A DNA stretch of 64,000 nucleotides from Galaxea fascicularis (lineage: Eukaryota > Cnidaria > Anthozoa > Scleractinia > Euphylliidae), in NCBI GenBank assembly GCA_948470475.1, contig OX419335.1, forward strand, positions 28,534,691 to 28,598,690, written 5' to 3'. This document shows positions 1 through 12,900 of this stretch, one piece after another. The notes beneath the pieces are model-generated. The model had not been told where the DNA came from and ran no database searches. It was given only the letters and a program-made list of their open reading frames with translations. The stretch's first letter is position 1; each line of letters starts with the position of its first letter. Both the position numbers and the translations under genes were made by a program.

Positions 1-230
1 GTATATCCCCAGGGTAGGGATTTTGATCGGACATCATGGCCCCAGGGTGGGGAATTTTATTGCTTTCCTCTTGTGTGTAACAAAGGACTGAAGGGGATTT
101 TGATACTTATGACAATCATTTTTTGCCCGGGGATGGGGATTTTGATAATTTTTTCAGAAAATGTCAAAATTCCCACCCTATGCCCGACCCCCCCCCTCCT
201 CGGGCTTGACTCTGATAGGTGCATTAAACT
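1..230. repeat. Fragment of the GGGGATTTT/CCCCAC repeat family
   Basis: Repeated blocks such as CCCCAGGGTGGGGAATTTT and an end reading CTCTGATAGGTGCATTAA are related to the intact TIR element at 32295-32820, which ends TTGACAGGTGCAT. The left part is cut by the window edge. Confidence 0.5.
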
Positions 231-417
231 TGCCAAAGCTGATGTGAAGGTTGACAAAAACTACCAGAAAGAAGATAAAGAGAAGCGGTTTTCTGTTGAT
301 CCTTCAACTTTGTTAAGCCAACCTCAACAAATCCCTGCAAACATGCCTCCACTATTGTGTTGAAATCGCCGTGTGTTCCCTGCGCTGAAATAAATCTAAA
401 ATAAACTGTGTATCGCA

Positions 418-752
418 ATTGGCCGTTTCGAAATTTAAAAGGGAACTGGGGCGAGTTTCAAAATTTGAAGTAATCGATAAATTGACACCATCACATGAAA
501 GATAACATTGAAATTGGTCGTTTGACTAAGTTTGACTCTTTTTTGAACAGAGACCAAGTTATGGACCTTGAAACATAGCTCAAAATCCATAGAAATGTCT
601 CTAATGTTGTTACGCACCCTCTTAAAAGAGTCAAACTTGGTCAAACGACCGATTTCAATGTTATCTTTCTTGTGATGGTGTCAATATTTATTGATTACTT
701 CAAAATTTGAAACTCGCCTCAGTTCCCTTTTGAATTTCGGAACGGCCAATAT
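418..752. mobile_element. Foldback element with ~125-base arms
   Basis: The left arm (418-543) from TTGGCCGTTTCGAAATTT reappears inverted at 625-752, ending in GGCCAATA, with a short unique centre. No coding capacity. Probably a MITE upstream of PRPF38B. Confidence 0.7.
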
Positions 753-1228
753 TTGCAAAGAAGTAAATAGTTCTGTGTTACTTGCAGATGTAATCGTTGG
801 TGTGTTGAACCAATGATAAAAATTAATCTAATTCAAATGTGTAAGAACCAATCAAAAACTACCTACCATATCTGCACAAGTACGTGACGTCACCGGACGG
901 CATTATAACCATAACGCTCGGAATTCAGACGTCTCTCTCGCCCGCGCCCACTGTGGGTCAGGGGGGAGGAGACTACTGACATTTCAGACTACGCCCAAGA
1001 AATCATGTAATGAGCAACAACGTGTCCTCGTTTGCCAGGGCCTAAAGGAATGCCGGGTAGAAAGAATGTTTGTCCCAGGTTCTTAGCAAATTGAGTTTCA
1101 AGTATTATGGGATATCAACAAGCGGCCATGTTTCGACGTTTCGTTTGGCGTTGTATTTTTCGAGTAGTTTTTTGAAATAAACCTCAGGAAAGTAGGCACT
1201 AGAACTGAAGGAATAGTGGACGTGCAAA
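753..1228 (+). promoter_or_regulatory. PRPF38B promoter and 5' UTR region
   Basis: The stretch between an inverted repeat and the PRPF38B start codon has no ORF of note. It holds the CRE at 885, a GC-richer patch at 880-970 and presumed 5' UTR from about 1100. No TATA box is evident. Confidence 0.35.
885..892. promoter_or_regulatory. Perfect CRE palindrome upstream of PRPF38B
   Basis: TGACGTCA lies about 340 bases before the PRPF38B start codon, with an ACCAATCA (CCAAT-like) sequence at 847-854. CRE and CCAAT elements are frequent in TATA-less housekeeping promoters, which fits a splicing factor. Position only; no transcription start is visible. Confidence 0.3.
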
Positions 1229-4200
1229 ATGGATGGCGAAGAGTCGAGACCTCAAGGTCAAAAGAAACAGAATAACGTGCTTCCCTTGTGGGGAAACGAG
1301 AAAACTATGAATCTCAACAGCATGATTTTGACCAACGTGCTTTCATCTCCTTACTTCAAGAACGAACTGTTTAAACTGAAAACCTACCATGAAGTGGTTG
1401 ATGAAATTTACTACAAGGTAAGAAAGGAGGAAACTCGATGGAGAATTGAGGGACACGACCTTGGACATCCCACTCTAGACACGTAAGAACCTGATAGCTC
1501 TAAATGAAATAAGACGTTAAAGATTAACCTCCTGAACAGAGTACACCAGTATTAAGCCTTAATCAAGAGCTGTTAATTTAAACTGAAAACCAACTGAGAA
1601 AACAGTAACAACGACGTTTCAATGTTTGCCCGAAACGTTGGTGCGTGCAGTCTGTTTTTACTTCTTGCTGCTGTCGATATTAAACTTATGAATATCGAAT
1701 AGCATGCATGTTCTGTTGAAAGACAGTTGTCAAATGCTGTTCTTGTACCAAACAGTTAACAAAGTTTTGACAAATGCTTTCTCAAAGTGTGAGTTTCACA
1801 TCTTTCACAATTAATTCTAAATTGTGTGTACCTCAACTGCCCTTTACAAGATTGCTCTGTGGTTTACAGTTGACCAAAGCAATGTTTTGGTCTGTTTGTC
1901 CTCTTGGAGCAATTACAGAATACCCGTCCACCCAGAAGCATTACTATTTAACCTTGTCACTGCAGGCCCGAATTACCAGTTTTGTAGTAATGGCTCTTAT
2001 GTAAATTAGACTGACTGTAGAACTGCAGTTTCAGCCTTTTGAGGTGTAATGTTGGTGGATGGGTATTCTGTAATCTAGCCATCCTTTTTAAGGTGAATAT
2101 TTGTGGTCCACGAGGAGCCCCTGTGATGGATGATTGTCTCTTTCTGTTTGCCCAAGGGTAGGGAACAAACCACCACTAGTGTGTACAGTGTAGTTGCTGG
2201 TTGCTTTGTGGTAACCCACTTTGAACAGAATTGGCTACATTTTGAAGTGGGATAAATATGGCATAAATTTATAGTATTGTGGGTTTTCAACACCTTATGA
2301 TTTCCACTCTAGTCAAAATTGGAATAACTTAATTTTGTACTAACATGTTACTAGAAAACAGGTTTTAAGCCAATTTCTGCCAGTAAAAAAAAAACAGTTG
2401 GAACTATGCAACTATTTATGTGAGTCCAAAATTAGGAATAAACTCTTATGAATGTCAAGGCCTTAAAAAATCACAAATGCTGTTTTGTGTCTTAAGGTGG
2501 AGCACCTTGAACCATGGGAAAAAGGTAGCAGAAAAACAGCTGGACAGGTTGGAATGTGCGGTGGAGTAAGTGTTTTGCTATATAGATGATCAATATCATG
2601 ATCTGGTTGCACAGATCTGAAGTTGAGCAGCAAGCAAAGCTACAATCTTGGACAAAAGTACTGAGGAAATTGCACTTTGAAGCATTTGCAGGTGAATGCA
2701 ATGACCAACTGAGTTTGAAAGCTGCCATTCCCCAATTGGTAAGGGGAAGGTGAAGTTACAGCCTCTACTTTAGTAATGTTAGATTCAAAGTGTCCTCTTT
2801 TTCAAGTAGGTTTGTCCAAGATTGCAGGTTGTTCAATTTCCATTACTCTATATGTTGTGAGAAAAAAGGAAATCAAGTCAATAAATGAACCACTGAAACA
2901 ATCTCCTGTATTTATGAAGGGACCACCATGCCATCATCTAACTGTGGTAATATCTATTTGATCATAAGAAAACACTTGTTTCATCGGCTCCAGCTTCAAC
3001 AATTTTGTCATTGTTTTGATATTACCAGGTCCGAGGAGTTGGTGCTGGAGGCATTGTATCATCAGCATTCTGCCTTCTTTATAAGCTGTTCACACTAAAA
3101 CTCACCCGAAAACAACTGAATGGATTAATAACACACACAGACTCACCGTACATTAGAGCACTGGGCTTCATGTTTATCAGGTAGGTAGGTGCTAACTAAA
3201 AAATTACTCAATCTTTCTCTTTTTATTCATCTCCCAACAATGATACCATATTTTTCCTCTGTAGAACACTATGGCGTTGGCCTCATTTCTAAAAGTAAGG
3301 TTGGGTTTTAAAACAAGTGCATTATTTGCTACTGAACCATCAAAAATGTAAAGTTAGATGTTCAGATGCTGTAAAATGTTGATGAACATTTCAATGTCAA
3401 ACACAGTATAATACTCAGGCAAAGTGGACCAATACAGTTTAGATTCACCCAACTAGATCGTTTGGATAGGTCACGAAGTCATGAAATATGTCATAAACAA
3501 TACTACATGTATTTCTCGACTCATGAAAAAGCTTTGAATTATGTATTCATCATTATAGCCAATGATGCACACTGTAAGAGTAAGACTTATCATAAGATGA
3601 TGTGTGCATGGTACATGCACCGGTAAGTCAATCTGCTCGATCTTTTAATAGAGGTTAAAGGAGTACTTATTAAAGATGCCAACAGGCAAAAACACACTGA
3701 GAAGAGAACTTGTTTGGAAGAAAGTGCTCACTGAACATTACCCTATAGTTCATGTTCAGAGCACCACTGTTATATACAGTGTAACTGCCATTGATGTGTA
3801 CTACTGGATAGCCCTACTGCGTACAATCAAAGTGATGCTGGTTGAAATTCCCTTTACGTGTAGATACTGCCAACCACCAGCCAAACTGTGGGAATGGATG
3901 GAGCCTTACCTTGAAGATGAAGAGGTTGGTGAGATCCTTGAAATTTAAGTGTTTGATGAATATTCAGCAGGTGAATACAGGAAAAGTAGCTGCAGCACAA
4001 AAAAAATTGCTACGTACAGACGTTCGTTTCCAAGTTGTCAAAACGACACAGGATCAACAGAGGCTGAGGTCTCATTTGCTTTTGAAGCTGTTGATGAGTA
4101 TCAATGCACACTCATTGGTTCACTTGGAAACAATGTAGTTCATGTTTTACATGTAGAAAAGTGCTATTTTGGTCTGAAAAGTACTCACTGTGCCCACTTT

Positions 4201-7187
4201 AGTATGGAAAGCTAAATCCAGCTCATGTAAAACTGCGACTAATGGTACATAAAATTGAGACTACGTGGAAATAACCCTTTTCTGTAACTAGCCATCGGAA
4301 GTTTCTTAAATTCAGCAGAAGAATGCTTCAGATTAAAGTAAAAAAAAAAAAGAACCAAGTGACACTTTTTTTTTTACATTCTTGTGACTAATGTAAACAA
4401 CAGCATTTACCGGCACTTAAAGTTTGTTGCTGACAAATAATGACAGAGAAGATCTTGTGACTGAAATTTCTACAAGTGAACAACAGTCAGTTAAGTATCC
4501 ATTTATAACTGGTTGTGTTGCCATTGCAGTCACACAAAACTTTGCCTAATAACTTGAATATCAGTGGCTTTATTTTTAACTCACAAAGTTAATATTTAAC
4601 CTGCTAACTGGCAAGAGGGGTCATATCAGATCTTTGTAAAGTGGTTATATCTTGAACAAGGAGGTAGTTGATTAGAAAGAACAATAAGCTGGAGACTGGT
4701 ACATTAGTTTGATATACCAGTCCACTTATGAAAGAAATGTGCGTACAGTGTAAGCAATGCGAGTCACTTGGAACAATCAATGCAAGAGATAATTGTGGAA
4801 GATACACTCAAGTACAACATTGTTATAGTGGTGAGTTCCTTCAACCATTTGTTGGTGATTTTTGTTGTTAGTCTTGGAAGTGAGCATTTTTTTGACGCAG
4901 TTGTATTGATGTGTTTGTAGGTGGTTTGGTAATGCACCTCTTAGGCAGCTCATGACAGCTGTTCCCATGCCACAAGCCTTCAGATATTGTGCTGCACCGA
5001 GCTGCCTTATTTGAGGTTAACATGTCAACTGAGTAGCTATGGCTCATGGTCATGGCCTGACACTTTGTATGCACGTTATTGTTAAATTGCTCTGTACCAT
5101 ATTAATAATTAATACTAAACATACACAGACATGTAAATGTATGACATCTGCCAGAAAAGCATATATATTCCATGTTATTTCTTCTGGAAAATACAGAACG
5201 GGCTTGGCTCTCTGACTACAAAAAAGGATTTTACAATTACCTCTTGGATTTATTATTATTATTATTATTATTATTATGGAATAAGACACGCATAGTGAGG
5301 TGCACATGCATACAACACTCAACTTAAGTTCTAGATATAACCTTTAATATTAGTGCATTAGCAGTTCTTTGTTGTCCTTTGGATCTGGGAATCTTTTGAA
5401 CAAAGTTGATTTCAATTTCAGTCCTACCTTGTCATGGCTCATCTTTATGTAGACTTAAAAATAACAGGAACAAAATACTTAATAACAACTAAACTAACAG
5501 TTTGACATGAATGGCTAGACCCAAAGTTTATGGTTGCCTGATAACAACAGTTTGAATGACAAGCACAACTCAACATCTCCAAAGATACTTTTTGCGTGGT
5601 AGTCAAGCACTCAAGAGATTTCTCTTCCTTTTGGTGCCATTTTTCAGGAAGTAGACCCAAAAGCTGGTGGCGGCTGTGCCATGACCATAGGTCAGATGGT
5701 GAGAAGTTTCCTGTTAAAGCTTGAGTGGTATGGAACCCTGTTCCCCCGCATCCCTGTGCCAGTGCAGAAAGACATTGAGGTGAAACTACGAGGGAAGGGT
5801 CTTTGTGATGACCACAAGCGTACAGCGCAAGAAGGGTGGGGAGAGGCAGAGGATTTTGTCAGGCGCACACGTGGAGAGAGGTGAGTGAGTTGCAGGAGGG
5901 ATAGGGAGAGGTGTGCAAGTGGTTGACCTGTGTAGAAGCTAAGGTGGGGTGCAACAGCATATGATTTTCGTGTATACTCAGATACTACAGAGAGTTTGGT
6001 ACGAGTCGGAGATTTTTCGCTGATCCCATAAGTCCTGGTTTAAAGTGCACTTAACCCCAAAATATTTTTTTTCTCTAAAATAAATCTTTGCATCTGTTCG
6101 AAAAGCATTGCGCTCTTTTTGGTTCTTTTTTGCCACAAAAAAAGTAAGCATCATTTGGTACACGACCGAGTGAGAAGGGGCGTGGGTCTATTCTTGATTT
6201 GCACGCATGTTTAAAAGACTTATTGAAAAGTCATCATCATGGAACTAGTACCTGCAAACTCAAAAACTGCACAATTAAAACAAATTGATCTAATTACCGT
6301 AGTATCCAATTTGTTCCTATACTTCATTGGTACACTATGTAACTATTGATGTATTTACCAGGTATGCCCTTCCTTATAATTTTACGTGCAATGTCTAACT
6401 TTTTAGTTTTTAGTTTCATTACTTAATATTATAAGTGAATGATGCATATGAAAGAAATCATATGTGAACTGCGGATATGAAATATTATAACTTAAAGCCA
6501 TGTTGATGACTGACCCGCCGTGAATAGCAAATTTGCTATCTACGGGTCAACATGAACTTAATTTTTGTCAAGAAAACTATATAAAATAAAAGTGTTGGCT
6601 CTTTGACCTATGTTTTCAGAGCTGGGTATTTGCCAGGGTGAGTCCACTTTGAATTCGACAGAGCATTGTTTTTCAGTCTGGCTTGATCTGGTTATTTATA
6701 TGAACGGTAATTTTTTGGATGAAAACGGGCTGAAAGTTGTTTTAACTAATCAGTATGGCCTGCCCAGTATTAATATTGTGCTTTCTTTGTCACTCTCTAC
6801 GATCCCTTCAGTCCGCCAACCAGACTCCATGAAGAGCAGGCCGATGGGGATCCACGACAAAGGGCACGTCGAAGCCGGAGCCGAAGTCGAGATCGGGGGC
6901 GAGAAAGACGACGAAGCCGGAGTCGTGAGCGTGACAGCTCCCGAAAACGAAGCAGAGAGCGCCGAAGTCACGAACGAAAACGCGACGATAGCAGAGACCG
7001 AGATAAAAAGAAAAAACGAAGTAGGAGTCCAAACAGACGAGGTAGAGATGACCAAAGAAAAAGACGGAGCCGAAGCCGAGAGAGAAACAGAGAAAGAAGG
7101 CGAAGCAGAGATCGCGAAGATTCGCGGGGAAGAAGCACCAAAGAAGACAAAAGAAGCCGGGAAAAAGACAGATCGCGCAGCAGATAA
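1229..7187 (+). CDS. PRPF38B: Pre-mRNA-splicing factor 38B (PRP38 domain + RS tail)
   Basis: Six exons join in phase: 1229-1417, 2497-2565, 3029-3180, 3864-3924, 5648-5880, 6812-7187 (359 aa plus stop). All introns are GT/AG. PRP38-family proteins are spliceosome components needed for activation of the tri-snRNP/B complex in the nucleus. The N-terminal ~235 residues show the family blocks: LPLWGNEKTMNLN near residue 18, EPWEKGSRKTAGQ and GMCGG in exon 2, GVGAGGIVSSAFCLLYKLFT and THTDSPYIRALGFMFIRY in exon 3, and LEWYGTLFPRIPVPVQ in exon 5. The last exon encodes an Arg/Ser-rich tail (about residues 236-359, alternating RS, RD and RE pairs), as in metazoan PRPF38B rather than PRPF38A. The start is the first ATG after a probable 5' UTR and gives the family N-terminus. 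The reading frame is intact. Residues 205-235 are less conserved and the exact exon 5 donor is the least certain junction. Confidence 0.93.
1418..6811 (+). other. PRPF38B introns 1-5
   Basis: Five introns (1418-2496, 2566-3028, 3181-3863, 3925-5647, 5881-6811) separate the coding exons. They hold no recognisable second gene. Intron 4 contains a (TTA)n microsatellite at about 5250-5277, and intron 5 a small imperfect palindrome near 6510-6550 around GCAAATTTGC. Confidence 0.75.
6812..7187 (+). CDS. PRPF38B: PRPF38B last exon: RS domain
   Basis: Terminal exon of PRPF38B, entered by a phase-2 acceptor after a pyrimidine-rich tract. It encodes about 124 residues dominated by Arg-Ser, Arg-Asp and Arg-Glu pairs and stops at TAA 7185-7187. 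RS domains are serine-phosphorylated and mediate contacts between splicing factors. The purine-rich CGA/AGA/AGC codon pattern keeps other frames open on both strands, so long overlapping ORFs here are not separate genes. Confidence 0.9.
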
Positions 7188-8020
7188 ATGGCGCTACAAA
7201 TCCATAACAATTTGCCAAACAACACAACTCGACGCTCTTACTGGGATTACTGTTAAAACCGTATAGACTATGGTGGCTGTAGGGATGGGTTCTGTATTCT
7301 TAGACTCGTAATCGTTGCCATAAATTGTCTTCGACACGTGTATAGTTTCAGCCTTTTATTGTATAAGTCGTTTTACCATGAACTTTAGCTTGTAAGGCTA
7401 TCCTATGTTTGAAACCGCCACCTTTGTCAAACAGTTGCTTCTTATTTTTAATAATAAGTGCGTGTGGGCGTTTTTTTGTGTTTGTTTGTTTGTTTTAAAG
7501 TCAGTAATATTTACTTCCGTCACCTGTGAGTCCTTCTCGTTCTCTCTATATCTCAAATTTTCACGGCTGCCTTCTTTCGTTTTAGGGAGCGTTTGCGCTA
7601 TTTTTGTTGCTAAAACGGTACGAGTGTGCCGTCAGGAAACAGTTTTATAATAGAAGTCTTAGCTAACAGACCACTTCCCTGGGTTGCGGAGGGTTTTGTT
7701 GTTACTTAGCTTTTGTTCGTTTCTTGTTTGTTTATTGTGTTTCCCTAGTAACCGAGGTTTTCTTCGTTGAAAGCTCACAAGCGAGTAAAGTAAGAAATTG
7801 TATGATTCTAACTGAAATCGTGCTTCAGGTAACCCGGAAGCAGGTCAGCCGGAAGCAGGTGTGCACGTAAAAAGGCTTTTTTCATAACTTCAGGCCAACG
7901 CCTGTTCCTACATTGATTTCCCCTTACTATGCCAATCGACTGTCAACGCTCGCCGTTTTGTAATGTAGTTTATCTTATTATCGTTAGATTCTCAGAAGTA
8001 TCGTGTATATTCCCTTTCTT

Positions 8021-8026
8021 AATAAA
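8021..8026 (+). terminator. Candidate PRPF38B poly(A) signal
   Basis: A canonical AATAAA lies about 830 bases after the PRPF38B stop codon, in AT-rich DNA, and is the best match between the stop and the next repeat. No cleavage site can be read directly. Confidence 0.5.
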
Positions 8027-8281
8027 GAATTGTTTGAACTAATTTATGTGCAGTTTTAATTGCTCCGAAAACTTGCTCCGAGCAAGAATCTCAAATGAGT
8101 TGGGGAAAGTCCAATCAAAGCGATGGAGTCTTTTGTCGGGTGCCCTTGGGTTTATAAACCTGGGACTTGTGACAAATCATGGAGATAAGGAGTTGATAGA
8201 CTTGCTCCTTCCTGGAGGTGAAAATGAAAATCCAGAGGCATATACCAAAATATTGAACACGACGGAAGCCTTTAGCAGTAA

Positions 8282-8876
8282 TTAGAGACCTTTAGCATCG
8301 AGTTTTGCGTATGATACGGCGAACCGCAAACCGCAGTCCGAGGTTAGACGTTTGCCGTTTGATGTTACGAGAATTTTCAACTTTAGCAACGCGTCTCTCG
8401 TTTTCCTTCAACCTCAGTGGCAAGCATCACGTTGTTTAACGGCAAAGGCCATCCTGAAAGGAGCCATTTACTAGAAAAAAAAAGGTGACTTTGTCTTTAA
8501 ATGGTTATAAAATTGCACTACTGTTGCAGTCGACAAGTAAGTGTGTAACTTTACTAGCGCCATCTTTGTTTTTTCATTCACTCCCATTACTTCAATAAAA
8601 ACACCCAAAACTCGTAAACGTTCAGCCATGGACTGCTAAAATCTTACATTCAAGTAGAATACAGATACAAAAGCCTAATTTTTAGTCTTAAACGCGGGCT
8701 TATCCCGTTAAAGTGGCTGAAATACTTTGCGGTATTTCAATTACCGCAAGGAGAGGTTCCCGCGGTTAAAACGTGAACCGCAAACGGCAAACGTGACGGC
8801 AGAGAGTAGGTCACGTGATATTTTGAGGTTTGCCGTTCGCGGGTTACAGAAAAAACCTGATGCTAAAGGTCTCTAA
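8282..8876. mobile_element. 595-base TIR element
   Basis: TTAGAGACCTTTAGCATC at 8282-8299 is repeated inverted at 8859-8876, and inside this the sequence around CGCAAACCGCAG is also loosely inverted. It has no coding frame. A non-autonomous DNA transposon is likely. Confidence 0.75.
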
Positions 8877-9057
8877 TATGTAAAATGAACACGTGTGTTG
8901 TCTGCGGATGTCAGATCCTTGCGGTCGGGTTCCCACTGCTGCTTGAGTTGCTCGGCTTATGTTTGAAACTCCCAATGATTGACACCTTGAATCGCTTCAA
9001 GAAAGCACACCAGAAAAGTATTCTTCAGTCCTCGGGGTAAGCTGAAGTACACCCGAC

Positions 9058-9190
9058 AATAGGCCATATTCGTATTCTCGGTATTGAACTGGATCTAGCA
9101 TGAGGTGGAGGCTCTTGCGGGGAAAGCTTTTCATATGTAAATGTATTCTCCCGCAAGAGCCTCCACTTCATGCTAGATCCAGTTCAATGC
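9058..9190. mobile_element. Palindromic MITE, copy A (right end missing)
   Basis: Near-perfect hairpin with arms AATAGGCCATATTCGTATTC... and CTAGATCCAGTTCAAT around a TATGTAAATG centre. Compared with the complete copy at 44294-44449, the last part of the right arm is missing. Confidence 0.8.
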
Positions 9191-9944
9191 ATTAGAAAGT
9201 AGAAGATGGGAGTTACTCAGCACATCAAGCCTTTATAGTGATGGACTTTGATGGATAGGTGCATGAGCAAGAGAAACTGCGAGGTTTTGAAACTGGCATT
9301 TCCCCTTAGTTTAGATGTCTATGGGAGTAATCTGAATAGTCCAATTATTTGAAATTATTTTAGTTCATTTACTGGTTTCATTTTGCCAGTCAAATCTGCG
9401 TGACGTACCGTGGCTGTTAACGTGACGCTCGGCATCGTTCGTCACAAGTTCGGAGGGTTGGAAATATTTCCGGTATAATCGAAATTTGGCTCAAGTCCAT
9501 TCATTTTGTTGAAGTAACCGTGTTCTGGAGAATGGAAAGTGTTATTTTCCGTTCCCCTCGCTGCTACACACTTCGAGATCCTTTCGTTTCTTCAAAAGCT
9601 TTATCATAAAGGTTAGTGCTTTTAGTTTTGTTAATCCCGTAGAAAAACACTGTTGAAAAGAAAGTCGCCTTTTCCTGATTACTTCTGAAACTGAATTCGG
9701 GATGAATTGGGGTAAGAAACTGGAAAAAATTTGACCAGGATTGATGAAAGTGATCCTCGTATATACTATTTCTTGCTTAATTCTTGATTGCTTAATTCTT
9801 AACTCCTAGTATAGTTTTTTATTGCTGTCCTAGGAGTAAACTCATTAAAGATAAAGATTCCTAATATGTACTTTATCCAGTCATTGCGAAATTAACTTAA
9901 GGGTTAAGTTTATCTGTTTCAGCAAGAATTTAGTCATTTTGGCC

Positions 9945-12900
9945 ATGAAAGCGTCTTCACCCAGACGAGAATGGCTTGGTGTGGAGGGACGGATTCAACC
10001 TTTGTACAGTTACAATGGTAAAGAAATTAAGCTTATGTCATCAAATACAACTCCCTCCTCCTCTCTTTTGTCGCGTAGTCCTTTTATGGTGATTAAGTCA
10101 TTCTGGATGGATCATTCTAAATATATAAATAATTAATATTTATTACTAGACAGTAACACGTATCTAGTTTTTAATAAACTGTAAGTTGTTTTCCTCCATA
10201 TTCATCCACTAATCAATATGTAATAAGTCAACATCATTCTTAGGGAGTTTTAATTTTCAAATTCTTACCCTCCCTGGCCAAGGTTACCCACCATCAAGAT
10301 ACCACAAAAGACCTAATAAAAGATGAACAGATTACGATGAATTTAATCTTGATCATTTTGTAAGAGATAAAGGCAACAGACGTCACAGAGGACTATAGTC
10401 CACTATATGTTTTGATTAAAACAACAAGGACTTAACCATTTGTAAACTGTAATGCAAGTGTCACTCTTCTCCTTTGGATTCCTAACAAAGCAATCAAGGG
10501 TGGTTTATACCATAATATTAATTTTCCAAGTTTAGTGGCCCATAGCCACTTTGATTGGTTAGGGTGGGGGCTGGGGTGATTTGTGCTAAGGGGCCGACCT
10601 AGTTTGGAAGGGAAATGGGTGTTTTTTTATGGGGGAGGGGGGTTAATTATTATTGGGGTGTTGGGCCATGAGAAAAAATATCCTAATTTTAACTCTTCAG
10701 ACTGAGATAAAGTGGGTAAAGTGAAATCCTTCCCTACAAGCCAAGGAAAATCCATTTGTGTAAATCTTTTTGGAGTTCCCCACCCATTCCTGACAATGAT
10801 CAAATGCCCTACTCTATAGGCACAATACATCAGAACAAGGTGGTTGGGGTGAATGTTTAAGTTCTGCAATTACTATTTTAAACTTACTCAAGACCTGCAG
10901 ACATCCTCTATAGCAAAGAGCAACACACCTCTTTTTAGGGAAACCTAAATAGAAAAGTTTCTTTGTGTTAGAAAGTGAAGTTATTAACTGTGAAAGTGAA
11001 ACATTACATGTCAAGTACTTTCTTACAAATAAATGGCTAAAACAAGAAGTCTTCTTGTCATTTGCTTGTAACCTAAGCTTATATTAAGTAAAACTAATAC
11101 AATAACAATTTTAGTAATTATTCTTATTACATGCAATAAAATCAGACACTATAGTCCGTATCTTACCATACAAACCTAAATTCTTTCTAATTCTATTCCT
11201 TCACCACAAAATAATCTGACACACGGTTCCTATTCCTAACCCTACCATACCAGTTAAATTCAAAATAAATTAATGCCACCTCCCTGTTGCTCATGCATAT
11301 TTTCCTGGTGGTTATTGTTATTGATTTCTCCTGTTCTTGTACTCTTTACCCAATAATATATGTATTAAAAAATAATTACTATTTCTGCCACTTTCTACCC
11401 CTTCACAAATACCATTCCTTCCCACCCCAGCTCCCATGAGTTTCCATACCTCTTGTCCCCTCAACTACAGTCGTTGACATAATTGGTTGACACATTATGT
11501 TTCTATAGTAGTTTTAGTGCACCAAATGACACCACTCTTTTTTTCACACAATAAGCTGTGAAAAAGACTCCTCTCCCCCATCCAATATTACTTGTTTGTA
11601 CCTTGAGATCACAGCAATTGCCACACAACATTGTTTGGGGGGGAGGGGGACTGAAAGGACAAGTGAGGGGGGAGGGGGCGAAAAGGGATCACAGTGACGA
11701 AATAGGGGGTTGAAAAGGTAAATGTGTCAACAATCTTGGCGCCGATTGTAGTTTCTTGAGGTGTGTATTCACTAGATATAGCTTGAGCCCTGTATGTTCT
11801 TTTACTTTTATATGATCTGAGTATGTTTATTATTGGTATTCATGTTAGGCATTGCAAAGCTCAGAGAGGACAAGAGTGGCAAGCACTGGTGAGTTTTGTT
11901 GATCAGTTGGCCGGTTCAAATATTAATAGGAAGTTAACAAAAGCTTAACTCCTTCAGAGCATACAGTAGTTATTAATGAATGTTCTTGGAGAACAGACAA
12001 CATAAGCAAGTCATTTTGTGGTATATCTAGGGGAGGGGGCGGTGAATATTTGAGAACCAAACTCCTGCCTAAGGTAGAGTTGTGTAGCTCTGAATCTATC
12101 CTCAGAGTTTGAAAACAAACTTAATTTTGCACACAATTTAAACATTGGGCAGTTTGTGGATTTCTTAGGCTCAGAGCTTTTAGGCTCCCTTGGATTTCCA
12201 TTAGAGAACAGACATTAACGCTGCTGTAACCAAGCTATAATGATATTATTTCTTTCACATATTTAACAATATTATCCTGCAAAATAAATGCCTCTTACTA
12301 ACCGAGTTTGAGGTCTGTACAGTAAGTTACGGACAAAGTTTTTTCCTGTTCGCTTATGGCCCAAGCGCGAAGGGCGCGGGCCATAAATCAACGGGAAAAA
12401 AAGAGGATCTGTAACTTACAGTACGGACCGAGAAAACGAGGTTAGTAAGATATTTATTATATCTTTGAGGTTAATCGGGCGCATGAGAAAGAAAACTTTC
12501 AAATTTAGCGGGCTGTACAGTAAAGTACGGCCTGCAAAATTGACCAATCACAGCGTGCATACTAACTGAGAGATATAATAACATGGAATATCACCAGATA
12601 CTTAGCCAGGGTAGCCGAAGGCTGAGTTGGCTAAAATAAGGCACTATTCTACAGTTATTGTTTTATATTTTTAAATTTATGCACTGATGACAAAGCACAA
12701 TTTTCTGAGTTCAACTTCAGAAAAGCTGGAAAAACTGTCAGTTATCTATGCCACACACAAAATTACATATTTTGCAGTATATCTGTTGAGTATGCATGAC
12801 AAATATGGAGGGCTCCATAATCATATTTGGACCTATTGGTCTTGTTGATCTATAAGCCAACCTCTAATGCTTTCTGCAATGTCTTCTTTGAGTATTGATG

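Larger units (their letters stand above)
7188..9944. other. Region between PRPF38B and the TBC gene
   Basis: Contains the PRPF38B 3' UTR and poly(A) signal, an open frame of 79 codons at 8046-8285 with no recognisable match, a TIR element (8282-8876), a palindromic MITE (9058-9190) and the likely promoter and untranslated exon of the TBC gene (9400-9611). No convincing coding gene is seen. Confidence 0.55.

Noticed and set aside
1600..1660. Third hammerhead-like site near ACGTTTC...GAAACGT
   Set aside because: It has GAAAC but no CTGANGA partner at a suitable distance; only an inverted ACGTTTC/GAAACGT pair.
3842..4215. Frames of 98 and 88 codons after PRPF38B exon 4
   Set aside because: They run out of the true exon into the intron past a GTTGGT donor. 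Sequence after 3924 has no match to the PRP38 family.
5250..5277. CRISPR-like or regulatory array
   Set aside because: Plain (TTA)n microsatellite without spacers.
6808..7227. 139-codon and shorter antisense frames across the RS exon
   Set aside because: Same low-complexity effect on the opposite strand; Phe/Leu/Cys-rich translation with no family.
6610..7266. 218-codon open frame on the plus strand
   Set aside because: It overlaps the RS-domain exon of PRPF38B in another frame. The purine-rich repeated codons keep all frames open, and it has no splice or domain support.
8046..8285. 79-codon frame after the PRPF38B poly(A) signal
   Set aside because: No family recognised and it ends at the edge of a TIR element. 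Kept only as a remark, not called a gene.
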